The notes: a model not told the origin generated them from the letters alone. A stretch of 7,722 nucleotides of DNA from Megasphaera sp. UBA5897 (GCA_002431345.1 DJEN01000105.1:29758-37479); one strand, 5' to 3'. Counted from the stretch's first letter, positions 1 to 6,493 are shown. Program-made: numbers and translations.

Positions 1-1701
1 AAATCTATTTGCTTTCAAATTCCGGCACTGTTGCTGCCGGGCATTACGATTATTATATCACCGCTCATTTCGCTGATGAAAGATCAGGTCGATGCCTTGA
101 TTACCCAGCAGATTCCGGCTACATATATCAACAGCCAGTGTACCTTTGAAGAAGCGAAACAGCGTTTTGCCGCCATTCGTGCCGGTCGTGTCAAGCTGGT
201 ATATGTATCGCCGGAACGGCTGCAGAATGAGTTTTTTGCATCGTTTATGCAGACGATGCCCGTTGCTATGCTGATTATTGACGAAGCCCATTGTGTGTCG
301 CAGTGGGGGCATGATTTCCGTCCCAGCTACTGCGCTGTCAAAGACTGGCTGCAGACCTTGCCGCGCCGTCCGATTGTCGGCGCATTTACTGCTACGGCGA
401 CGGAAAAAGTAAAGCAGGATATGCTGGCACTGCTGGGATTAGAAAATGAACGCATTTTTATTGGCGGTTTTGACCGGCCTAATTTATATTTTCGTGTTGT
501 TGCCAATGCCGATAAACTGCATTTTGTCTTGGCCTATATCCAAAAGCACCGCGGTGAAAGCGGCATTATCTATGCAGCGACGCGAAAAGAAGTAGACCGT
601 GTGTATACAGAACTGCACAGCCGTGGATTGCGTGTCGGCCGCTATCATGCCGGTATGAGCGACAGCCAGCGACAAAAAGCGCAGGACGATTTTACCTACG
701 ACAATACAGATATTATAGTGGCCACCAATGCCTTTGGCATGGGTATTGACAAAAGCAACGTCCGCTTTGTCATTCACTATCAGATGCCAAAAAATCTGGA
801 AAGTTATTACCAGGAAGCCGGCCGTGCCGGACGGGACGGTGCACCGGGAGAATGTATTCTGTTGTTTAACCGGCAGGATATTATGATTCAAAAATATTTG
901 ATTGAAATATCCGTTCACAATCCGAAGCAGCAGGAGAAAGAACTGCAGATGTTAAGCCGCATGGTAGGCTACTGTGAAAGCCGGCAGTGTCTGCGGCATT
1001 ATATTTTGACCTATTTTGGCGAACAGCCTGCATGGCAGCATTGTGAAAACTGTGGTAATTGTGATCAGGAAGTAGTCGAAGAAGACCGCACGCCGGCTGT
1101 ACGCAACATCTGCCAGTGTATTGATGAACTGAAAGGACGGTTTGGGCTGACGATGATTTGTGACATTTTGAAAGGCAGCCAAAATGCAAAAGTCAAACGG
1201 TACGGTTTTCAGCGCAATACCTCCTTTGGCCTATTGGGAGATTTTTCCGGCAGTGAGATTCGGGATATGCTGCGCCAGGCAATTGACGACGGCTTTTTAC
1301 AACAGTCGGAAGGGCAGTATCCGGTTGTCAGCCTGACAGCGGCAGGCAGGGATGTGTTGGCAGGCAACAGGCAGGTCGTACAGGAACGGGTTGTCGAGCC
1401 GGCAGAACCGGAAACCGTGCTTTCTAAGCCCAAACGCAGCAAGCGCAGCAGTTCTGTTGATGAAGAAGTACTGCGGCCTTTGTTTGACGCGTTGCGCGCT
1501 GCACGCTACGAACTGGCAAAGAAAGAACACATTCCGCCTTTTGTCATTTTTTCCGATGCGACGCTGTGGGACATGGCCGCCCATCAGCCGCAGACATTGG
1601 AAGATATGGCAGCTATCAAGGGTGTCGGCGAGTTTAAGCTGAATAAATATGGCAAACGATTTATCGATGTCATCGCAAGGACAATAGAAACACAGGGGTG
1701 A
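1..1701 (+). CDS. recQ: ATP-dependent DNA helicase RecQ (5'-truncated by window edge)
   Basis: This is a superfamily 2, 3'-to-5' DNA helicase that acts in recombinational repair and stalled-fork processing. The frame is open from base 1, and the first visible residues (KSICFQIPALLLPG) are the tail of Walker A. By comparison with E. coli RecQ (609 aa, Walker Lys53), about 50 N-terminal residues lie outside the window. Visible, numbered from codon 1: SPLISLMKDQ (motif Ia); DEAH at 94-97 followed by CVSQWGHDFRP, the RecQ aromatic-rich loop; TATAT (motif III); ATNAFGMGIDK and QEAGRAGRDG (motifs V and VI). The zinc-binding region follows, with a Cys at 330 and then C-x2-C-x2-C (HCENCGNC). Next come the RQC winged helix and a C-terminal HRDC domain (about 484-563, ending in IKGVGEFKLNKYGKRF). 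The domain set is complete apart from the cut N-terminus. The stop lies 5 bases before thyA, so the two are probably co-transcribed. Identification is near certain. Confidence 0.97.
   Translation, partial: KSICFQIPALLLPGITIIISPLISLMKDQVDALITQQIPATYINSQCTFEEAKQRFAAIRAGRVKLVYVSPERLQNEFFASFMQTMPVAMLIIDEAHCVSQWGHDFRPSYCAVKDWLQTLPRRPIVGAFTATATEKVKQDMLALLGLENERIFIGGFDRPNLYFRVVANADKLHFVLAYIQKHRGESGIIYAATRKEVDRVYTELHSRGLRVGRYHAGMSDSQRQKAQDDFTYDNTDIIVATNAFGMGIDKSNVRFVIHYQMPKNLESYYQEAGRAGRDGAPGECILLFNRQDIMIQKYLIEISVHNPKQQEKELQMLSRMVGYCESRQCLRHYILTYFGEQPAWQHCENCGNCDQEVVEEDRTPAVRNICQCIDELKGRFGLTMICDILKGSQNAKVKRYGFQRNTSFGLLGDFSGSEIRDMLRQAIDDGFLQQSEGQYPVVSLTAAGRDVLAGNRQVVQERVVEPAEPETVLSKPKRSKRSSSVDEEVLRPLFDALRAARYELAKKEHIPPFVIFSDATLWDMAAHQPQTLEDMAAIKGVGEFKLNKYGKRFIDVIARTIETQG
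1694..1700 (+). promoter_or_regulatory. Ribosome binding site that sets the thyA start
   Basis: AGGGGTG lies 6 bases before the ATG at 1707 and inside the last codons of recQ. An in-frame GTG at 1698 overlaps this site and cannot use it, so the ATG at 1707 is the preferred start. The overlap with the recQ end suggests translational coupling. Confidence 0.75.
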
Positions 1702-1706
1702 TTTTC

Positions 1707-2498
1707 ATGAGTAAAGCAGATACGCAGTACTTGGATATAGTAGAAAATATTTTAAAACACGGCTATTATGCCAACAACCGGACAGGTATTCCCACATATA
1801 AACTGCCTCATCAAATCATGCAGTTTGACTTAGCAGAAGAATTCCCGATTCTGACGACGAAGTTTGTAGCTTTTAAAACAGCCGTAAAGGAAATTTTATG
1901 GATTTGGCAGCTGCAGAGCAACGATGTGCGGGAACTGCAGAAAATGAACTGCCATGTTTGGGACGAATGGATGCGGGAAGACGGCACAATTGGCAAGGCG
2001 TACGGTTATCAAATCCGCAAATACAAACAGGTAGATACGCTGCTGCGCACACTTAAAGAAGACCCGCAAAGTCGCCGCATGATTGTTTCGCTGTGGAATA
2101 TCGAAGATTTGCCGGATATGGCCCTGCAGCCGTGTGCGTATCAGACGCTGTGGGATGTAGCAGATGGGCGGCTGAACTGCATGCTCATTCAGCGAAGCGG
2201 GGATATGGGATTAGGCGTGCCTTTCAACATGACGCAGTATGCCGTTTTGATTCATTTGATCGCGCAGGCGGCAGGATTGAAGCCGGGTTTGTTTACGCAT
2301 GTCATCAACAACGCTCATGTCTATGCCAATCATGTAGAAACACTGAAAACGCAGCTGGCACGCCGCAGTCAGGCACTGCCGGCTCCTAAATTGCTCCTCA
2401 ATCCGTATATTACCAATTTCTATGATTTTACGATTGATGATATCAATCTGGACCATTATCAGCATTTGGGAAAATTGTCGATGGAGGTGGCAGTATAA
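1707..2498 (+). CDS. thyA: Thymidylate synthase ThyA (Bacillus-type)
   Basis: The enzyme converts dUMP to dTMP using 5,10-methylenetetrahydrofolate as both carbon donor and reductant, releasing dihydrofolate. From the ATG at 1707 it is 263 aa, against 264 in E. coli. Catalytic and binding residues line up: Arg25 (NNRTG, phosphate), Glu62 (KEILWIWQL), VWDEW, Arg123-Arg124 (DPQSRR), nucleophile Cys143 (LQPCAYQ), Q162-R163-S164-G165-D166, Asn174 (PFN), His204 and Tyr206 (AHVY), and a C-terminal EVAV. Segments such as AFKTAVKEILWIWQLQSNDV and NPYITNFYDFTIDDI resemble B. subtilis ThyA more than the E. coli enzyme. One variation is NNAHVY where E. coli has GDTHLY, so Asn202 stands in place of Asp. 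The stop (TAA) shares its last base with the folA start, coupling production of dihydrofolate to its reduction. An alternative GTG start at 1698 would add three residues. Confidence 0.97.
   Translation: MSKADTQYLDIVENILKHGYYANNRTGIPTYKLPHQIMQFDLAEEFPILTTKFVAFKTAVKEILWIWQLQSNDVRELQKMNCHVWDEWMREDGTIGKAYGYQIRKYKQVDTLLRTLKEDPQSRRMIVSLWNIEDLPDMALQPCAYQTLWDVADGRLNCMLIQRSGDMGLGVPFNMTQYAVLIHLIAQAAGLKPGLFTHVINNAHVYANHVETLKTQLARRSQALPAPKLLLNPYITNFYDFTIDDINLDHYQHLGKLSMEVAV
2483..2490 (+). promoter_or_regulatory. Ribosome binding site of folA within the thyA 3' end
   Basis: GGAGGTGG sits 7 bases before the ATG at 2498, inside the last codons of thyA. Together with the TAATG stop/start overlap it indicates translational coupling of thyA and folA. 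Confidence 0.7.
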
Positions 2499-2995
2499 TG
2501 CTTCATATGATAGCAGCCGTAGCTAAAGACGGCGGCATAGGCAAAGACAATCAGCTGTTGTGCCATATTTCAGCGGACTTAAAACGGTTCAAAGCACTTA
2601 CGATGGGGCATGCCATCATCATGGGCCGTAAAACCTTTGAAAGCTTGCCGGGACTGCTGCCGGGCAGACAGCATATCGTATTGACCGGTCAGCCGGACTA
2701 TGAGAAAACGCATCCGGGCATAACTGTATATCACAGCGTTGACGAAGTATGCGCGCATTTGGATGCTGAGCAGGACTATTTCATCATTGGCGGCGCATCC
2801 TTATATACAGCGTTTATGGATACAGCAGACAGCATGTATGTGACGGAAATTGACGCATCGTTCCCGGCGGATACCTATTTTCCGTCTATCCGGCACGAAG
2901 ACTGGCACGTAACAGAACGGGAACGGCACGGTACAGATGAACATAATAAATATGCATATGAATTCGTTCGTTATGTAAAAAATGTAAGAAAGTAA
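2498..2995 (+). CDS. folA: Dihydrofolate reductase, unusual Met20 loop
   Basis: The enzyme reduces dihydrofolate to tetrahydrofolate with NADPH, regenerating the cofactor that ThyA oxidises, and is the trimethoprim target. At 165 aa it is close to the usual size (159-168). In E. coli numbering, which coincides over the N-terminal half, it has the MIAAVAKDGGIG start, catalytic Asp27, MGRKTFESLP with Arg44 and Thr46, LPGR with Arg57, the Gly98-Gly99 turn (IIGGASLY; E. coli 95-96) and Thr116 in VTEIDA (E. coli Thr113). The oddity is in the Met20 loop, which reads NQLLCHISADLKRF: Leu21 replaces the common Pro and Cys22 replaces the nearly invariant Trp, which contacts folate through a water. The Cys codon is TGC, one base from Trp TGG. 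The rest of the chain looks intact, so an active but altered enzyme is likely; a sequencing error at that base is the alternative. It is the last gene of the recQ-thyA-folA cluster. Confidence 0.95.
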   Translation: MLHMIAAVAKDGGIGKDNQLLCHISADLKRFKALTMGHAIIMGRKTFESLPGLLPGRQHIVLTGQPDYEKTHPGITVYHSVDEVCAHLDAEQDYFIIGGASLYTAFMDTADSMYVTEIDASFPADTYFPSIRHEDWHVTERERHGTDEHNKYAYEFVRYVKNVRK

Positions 2996-3010
2996 GGCTG
3001 TTTTAGTACA

Positions 3011-3034
3011 TCAACCTTATATAAATTCGGTTGA
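3011..3034. repeat. Inverted repeat overlapping the csp -35 box
   Basis: The perfect 6-bp arms TCAACC and GGTTGA are separated by 12 AT-rich bases, and the right arm overlaps the TTGACA box of the csp promoter. It could be an operator or the remains of a weak stem after folA. No T-tract follows, so it is not a convincing terminator. Arms this short can arise by chance. Confidence 0.35.
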
Positions 3035-3059
3035 CATTGCTTATCGATTATGGTACACT
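3031..3059 (+). promoter_or_regulatory. Sigma-A-type promoter of the cold-shock gene
   Basis: A perfect -35 TTGACA (3031-3036), a 17-base spacer and TACACT (3054-3059) form a strong vegetative promoter. A TG one base upstream of the -10 adds an extended -10 element. Transcription should start near 3066, giving a leader of about 45 bases. Confidence 0.85.
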
Positions 3060-3067
3060 AACACAAG

Positions 3068-3082
3068 AGCTAGAAGATAGCT
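3068..3082 (+). other. Small stem-loop at the 5' end of the csp mRNA
   Basis: The arms AGCTA and TAGCT (5 bp, perfect) enclose a GAAGA loop and fall within the first 20 bases of the predicted transcript. The stem is upstream of, and does not cover, the AGGAGG ribosome binding site at 3097-3102. It may protect the 5' end or act as part of a cold-responsive leader; the role is inferred. Confidence 0.4.
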
Positions 3083-3110
3083 GGAATTGTTTTTTTAGGA
3101 GGATTTTGTT

Positions 3111-3308
3111 ATGCACGGTAAAGTAAAATGGTTTAGCGCAGAAAAAGGTTATGGCTTTATTGAAAGAGAAGATGGCGGCGATGTATTTGTACATTTTTCA
3201 GCTATCCAGGAAGATGGTTTCAAATCCTTGACTGAAGGTCAGGAAGTTGAATTCGACATCGTTGATGGTGCTCGTGGACCGCAGGCTGCTAACGTAGTCA
3301 AAGCGTAA
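3111..3308 (+). CDS. Cold-shock protein, CspA/CspB family
   Basis: This is a single-domain, five-stranded beta-barrel nucleic-acid chaperone that binds single-stranded RNA and DNA and keeps mRNA unfolded, particularly on temperature downshift or growth change. At 65 aa it is the standard size. The RNP1 motif (KGYGFI, 12-17) and RNP2 motif (VFVHFSA, 25-31) are both intact, and the N-terminal GKVKWF and C-terminal PQAANV are family hallmarks. AGGAGG at 3097-3102 lies 8 bases before the ATG. The gene is transcribed alone, with its own promoter and a strong terminator. Which paralogue it is (cspA, B, C and so on) cannot be decided, so no symbol is given, and cold induction cannot be read from sequence. 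Confidence 0.96.
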   Translation: MHGKVKWFSAEKGYGFIEREDGGDVFVHFSAIQEDGFKSLTEGQEVEFDIVDGARGPQAANVVKA

Positions 3309-3328
3309 GCAATATAGATCGACCTTTT

Positions 3329-3359
3329 AAACCGGTAACAGTTGTTGCCGGTTTTTTTT
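3329..3359 (+). terminator. Intrinsic terminator of the cold-shock gene
   Basis: AAACCGGTAAC and GTTGCCGGTTT form an 11-bp stem (one G-U pair) with an AGTT loop, running directly into eight Ts (3352-3359). It starts 20 bases after the csp stop and should be highly efficient. Confidence 0.93.
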
Positions 3360-3379
3360 GTACCCATAAAATTAAAATA

Positions 3380-3388
3380 TGATACAAT
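3380..3388 (+). promoter_or_regulatory. Extended -10 promoter of ade
   Basis: TG-A-TACAAT forms an extended -10 within AT-rich DNA. No good -35 is present: at 17 bases the hexamer is GTACCC, and TTGTAC at 3358 would need a 19-base spacer. Transcription would start near 3395, giving a leader of about 37 bases, too short for a purine riboswitch. The weak -35 would fit dependence on an activator, for example the PucR-type protein encoded downstream, but that is inference. Confidence 0.6.
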
Positions 3389-3431
3389 ATACCTGTACGA
3401 TTACTAGCTGAAGCTCATAAAGGAGAAGGTC

Positions 3432-5174
3432 ATGAAAGCGAAGCGCGATATTATAAAACGCAGGATTGAAGCCGCGCAGGGACAAATTCCTGCTGATTTG
3501 GTTATCAAGAACTGTCATATTGTCAATGTCTATACACAGACGATAACGGAAGGCGATATTGCCGTTATTGATGGATATATTGCCGCTGTCGGCGGCTCGT
3601 ATGAAGGACGCACCGTATGGGACGGCAAGGGAGCTTATGCTGCACCGGGGCTGATTGAAAGCCATATCCATATCGAATCGTCTTATGTCAGTCCGGAAGA
3701 GTTTGGCCGCTTGTTGGTTCCTTTAGGTACGACGACGGCCATTGCCGATCCGCATGAGATTGTCAACGTCTGCGGCTTGGACGGCTTGACCTACATGATG
3801 GAAGCAGCCAAACAGACAGCCATGGATATTCGGTACATGGTGCCATCCTGTGTTCCGGCAACCGATTTTGACCACAGCGGCGCTGTTCTGCATGCACCGG
3901 AACTGCAGGGACCGCTTCGCAGTCCGGACACCTTTGGCTTGGGTGAACTGATGAATTATCCCGGCGTACTGGCTGCGGATACTGATATTCTAGAAAAAAT
4001 TACTGCCGCGCAGGAAGTACATAAGATGATTGACGGCCACAGTCCGGGACTGCATGGGGACGGGCTGCAGGCCTACATCGGTGCCGGTATTGCGACGGAC
4101 CATGAATGTGCAGATGCAGAAGATGTCAACGAACGCATTGCTGCCGGTATGTACGTCATGCTGCGCAACGGTTCAGCCTGTCATGATTTGCCGCGCTTGA
4201 TACAGACGGTTACCCCGGCAACTCTTAGACGGTTCCTGCTTTGTTCGGATGATTTGCATCCCCATACCATTATGGCTAAAGGCCATTTAAATGAACATCT
4301 GCGCCTTTGCGTACAGCACGGCATCCCTGCAGCTGCGGCGATTACGATGGCAACGCTGAATCCGGCTGAATGTTATCACCTGACGGACAGAGGGGCACTG
4401 ACACCGGGAAAACGGGCTGACATCGTTTTGTTCCAAGACCTGCAGGATTTTAAAGCACAGGCTATATGGATTGCCGGCAAGCTGGCAGGAAAAGACGGCA
4501 CGTACATGCTGCCTTTTACGCGCAGCGATTATAGCCGTGTCAGCAGTACAGTCCATATACGCGGCTTTTCTCAAGAAAAGCTGCGCATGCATCTAAAAAG
4601 CACGCATGTGCATACGATTGACATCATGCCGGGCAGTGTCGTAACCCAAAAGGGCACAGCAGATATTCAGCTCGATGACCAGGGGGATTTCGTATACAAT
4701 CCGAAGGAAGATATTGTTAAAGTAGCTGTCGTCGAACGGCATCATGGAACGGGTCATGTGGGCTTGGGACTGCTTCGCGGCTATGGCTTGCAAAAAGGAG
4801 CTGTCGCTGTATCTATTGCGCACGATTCCCATAATATTATTACAGCCGGTACGAATACTGCCGATATGGCTGCCGCCGTGACCGAATTGGAAAAACAAAA
4901 AGGCGGCATGGTATTGGTGCTGGATGACCGCGTCTTGGCGTCGATTCCGCTGCCGATTGCCGGTCTCATGAGCGACCAAAGCGGTGCCTGGGTCGATACA
5001 CAAATGACAGATTTATACCGGATAGGCCATCATGAGTTGGGAATACATGACCAGATAGATGTCATCATGACGCTGTGCTTTATGTCGCTTCCTGTCATTC
5101 CCGCAATCAAGCTCATGGATACAGGTTTGTTTGATGTAGAATCCTTTTCGTTTATTTCAATAGAAGCAGACTAG
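3432..5174 (+). CDS. ade: Adenine deaminase
   Basis: The enzyme hydrolyses adenine to hypoxanthine and ammonia, feeding purine salvage or degradation; it is a cytosolic binuclear-metal amidohydrolase. At 580 aa it matches B. subtilis AdeC (577) and E. coli Ade (588). The small beta-sandwich residues come first (about 20-70, ADLVIKNCHIVNVYT). The TIM barrel then shows the metal-binding His78-x-His80 (ESHIHIES), DPHE at 106-109, Glu172 (GLGELMNYPG), HSPGLHG with His203, His224 (TDHEC) and the catalytic-site Ser-Asp-Asp (272-274) followed by LHPH. The C-terminal adenine-deaminase domain contains ERHHGTG, AHDSHNI, LPIAGLMS and LPVIPAIKL. AGGAG at 3421-3425 lies 6 bases before the ATG. It is the first gene of a probable two-gene operon with a PucR-type regulator starting 10 bases after its stop. 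No truncation or missing key residue was seen. Confidence 0.96.
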   Translation: MKAKRDIIKRRIEAAQGQIPADLVIKNCHIVNVYTQTITEGDIAVIDGYIAAVGGSYEGRTVWDGKGAYAAPGLIESHIHIESSYVSPEEFGRLLVPLGTTTAIADPHEIVNVCGLDGLTYMMEAAKQTAMDIRYMVPSCVPATDFDHSGAVLHAPELQGPLRSPDTFGLGELMNYPGVLAADTDILEKITAAQEVHKMIDGHSPGLHGDGLQAYIGAGIATDHECADAEDVNERIAAGMYVMLRNGSACHDLPRLIQTVTPATLRRFLLCSDDLHPHTIMAKGHLNEHLRLCVQHGIPAAAAITMATLNPAECYHLTDRGALTPGKRADIVLFQDLQDFKAQAIWIAGKLAGKDGTYMLPFTRSDYSRVSSTVHIRGFSQEKLRMHLKSTHVHTIDIMPGSVVTQKGTADIQLDDQGDFVYNPKEDIVKVAVVERHHGTGHVGLGLLRGYGLQKGAVAVSIAHDSHNIITAGTNTADMAAAVTELEKQKGGMVLVLDDRVLASIPLPIAGLMSDQSGAWVDTQMTDLYRIGHHELGIHDQIDVIMTLCFMSLPVIPAIKLMDTGLFDVESFSFISIEAD

Positions 5175-5184
5175 GTGGCAGAAG

Positions 5185-6369
5185 ATGTCTATACCCGTAT
5201 ACCGATTATATAATGAAAGAAACAACCCGTATAAGCTGGAACTGCGGGCCGGCAGGAACGGCTTGTATAAAGAAGTGGCGTGGGTTCATATTATGGAAGA
5301 TACTGATTATGCGTCGTTTTTGTCTAAAAATGAACTGATTTTTACGACCGGCATGGGCAAAGGGGACAATGCCCATTGGCTGTGGGAATTTATTGCCGCA
5401 TTAATTGACATTGGTTCTACCGGAGTGGTACTCAATATAGGCAAATATATTACAGAAGAAGATATTGATGAAGACGTGACAGCCTTGTGCAATGAACACC
5501 GGTTCCCTCTTTTTACGATGCCGTGGAACATCCGCCTGTCCGATATTACACAGGATTTCTTGTATTCTATTTTTTTGACAAAGCAAAAAGAATATGAAAT
5601 CGTCAGTGCCTGTAAGCAGATTTTTTTTAAACAGCATCCGTTGGAGGCAATCAACCGTCTCAAGCTGCATGGATTTACAGAAAGAGGAAAATATCAAGTG
5701 ATGGCTCTGCATTTTCCGGGCGTCCAATCGGCAGACCAATTGGAAACGCTGCTGACATCATATAAATTTATCTTAAATGAGCAGGGAGCCAAATATATTG
5801 CCTTTCCTTTGAAAAAGGTCATTGTTTTGATGATAAAAGTCGACGGCACCCAAGAAGCGGCACAGATAATGCAGGATTTGTATATACAGCTTCATGAACG
5901 GGAAGCCGTAAAACCAGTTATTGGCAGCAGCATGGCGGTTTCTTCGCTGGAAGAATTGGCAGTTGCCTACGAACAGGCCGTGTGTGCTGTTACATGGGCA
6001 TGCGTTCATCGCAGCAGCTGTCAGTATTTTGGTGCATTAGGCGTCTATGCCCTATTGTTTTCACAGCGTAATGATTTGGCTATGCGCGAGCTTCACGACA
6101 AGGCGTTGGGACCGGTGCTGCAGTATGATGCCGTACATAAACGAGATTTGTTTCATACACTGGAATCATATATTGCACACAACGGCAGTATTCAGGCTGT
6201 TGCCCAGGAAACTTACGCCCACCGTAATACCGTAGCGTATCGGATTCAAAAAATTGAAACACTGCTCCAGTGCGATTTAAACGCAGAAGACACGCGCTTT
6301 ACGTATTACTTGGCTTGCCACATTCATCATTATTTTCAAATTATGAAAGATAGATATGATATTTTGTAA
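5185..6369 (+). CDS. PucR-family transcriptional regulator
   Basis: This is a 394-aa cytosolic DNA-binding regulator. Residues 1 to about 125 form the PucR N-terminal domain, with ELIFTTGMGKGDN and a conserved SDIT at 119-122 (WNIRLSDITQDFL). The middle region (about 140-320) is poorly conserved and probably holds a CdaR/GGDEF-like sensory fold. The C-terminus (about 325-385) is the HTH_30-type helix-turn-helix: YIAHNGSIQAVAQ, then the hallmark HRNTVAYR around 346-353 and KIETLLQCDL. It is shorter than B. subtilis PucR (531 aa), the activator of purine catabolism, so orthology is not assumed and no symbol is given. AGGTGG at 5173-5178 overlaps the ade stop and sits 6 bases before the ATG, consistent with translational coupling. 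The position behind ade suggests it senses a purine or purine-breakdown product and controls ade, perhaps also the downstream transporter. Family assignment is firm; target and ligand are inferred. Confidence 0.92.
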   Translation: MSIPVYRLYNERNNPYKLELRAGRNGLYKEVAWVHIMEDTDYASFLSKNELIFTTGMGKGDNAHWLWEFIAALIDIGSTGVVLNIGKYITEEDIDEDVTALCNEHRFPLFTMPWNIRLSDITQDFLYSIFLTKQKEYEIVSACKQIFFKQHPLEAINRLKLHGFTERGKYQVMALHFPGVQSADQLETLLTSYKFILNEQGAKYIAFPLKKVIVLMIKVDGTQEAAQIMQDLYIQLHEREAVKPVIGSSMAVSSLEELAVAYEQAVCAVTWACVHRSSCQYFGALGVYALLFSQRNDLAMRELHDKALGPVLQYDAVHKRDLFHTLESYIAHNGSIQAVAQETYAHRNTVAYRIQKIETLLQCDLNAEDTRFTYYLACHIHHYFQIMKDRYDIL

Positions 6370-6386
6370 TTAAGCATGCTGCTTTC

Positions 6387-6403
6387 TTGTGCATTGAGCA
6401 CAA
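6387..6403. repeat. 17-base palindrome downstream of the PucR-type gene
   Basis: TTGTGC-N5-GCACAA has perfect 6-bp arms and begins 18 bases after the stop codon. Neither strand has a T-tract immediately after the stem, so it is a poor terminator and a better candidate protein-binding site. It contains the first copy of CATTGAGC (6392-6399), repeated at 6433-6440. Confidence 0.5.
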
Positions 6404-6434
6404 AAATATAAAAAAATATTGGTTTTTCAACTCA

Positions 6435-6463
6435 TTGAGCCTTTTGCATTATGTGTATATAAT
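6435..6463 (+). promoter_or_regulatory. Predicted promoter of the MFS transporter gene
   Basis: TTGAGC (6435-6440, four of six consensus bases), a 17-base spacer and a perfect TATAAT (6458-6463) form a good sigma-A-type promoter. The start would be near 6470, giving a leader of about 220 bases before the transporter. The -10 box lies in the centre of a palindrome and the -35 touches the outer arm of a larger inverted repeat, which suggests direct repression or activation here. Confidence 0.7.
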
Positions 6464-6493
6464 GGACACATAAAAAAGCAAAAGGCTATTTTT
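6438..6493 (+). terminator. Nested inverted repeat, candidate terminator of ade-pucR
   Basis: The outer arms AGCCTTTTGC (6438-6447) and GCAAAAGGCT (6478-6487) are a perfect 10-bp match. They enclose inner arms TTATGTGT (6449-6456) and ACACATAA (6466-6473), a perfect 8-bp match. Only A on one side and AAAA on the other are unpaired between them. ATTTTT follows the right arm, so a transcript arriving from the PucR-type gene could form an 18-bp hairpin and terminate. Transcripts starting at the promoter inside the repeat would lack the left arm and escape. The same structure may instead act as DNA-level operators. Confidence 0.6.
6449..6473. promoter_or_regulatory. Candidate operator centred on the -10 box
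   Basis: TTATGTGT-N9-ACACATAA is a 25-base perfect-arm palindrome whose spacer holds most of the TATAAT box. A dimeric repressor bound here would block RNA polymerase. The binding protein is unknown; the adjacent PucR-type regulator is one candidate by position only. Confidence 0.5.

Noticed and set aside
1698..1706. GTG at 1698 as the thyA start
   Set aside because: It overlaps the AGGGGTG that serves the ATG at 1707, and the ATG start gives the standard ThyA length.
2993..3020. Possible folA terminator (TAAGG-C-TG with CA-A-CCTTA)
   Set aside because: The stem has a mismatch and a long loop, and no T-tract follows, so it is not supported as an intrinsic terminator.
3389..3431. Purine riboswitch in front of ade
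   Set aside because: The leader is only about 37 bases and lacks the conserved three-way junction elements.
4593..5003. Minus-strand reading frame of about 136 codons inside ade
   Set aside because: It is a shadow of the strongly conserved ade C-terminal domain, with no family resemblance or independent signals. The same applies to other long antisense frames at 484-918, 881-1189, 5307-5663 and 7174-7479.
6372..6390. Hairpin AAGCA-TGC-TGCTT after the PucR-type gene as a terminator
   Set aside because: It has only a 5-bp weak stem, followed by TCTTGTGC rather than a T-run; the nested repeat at 6438-6493 is a better candidate.
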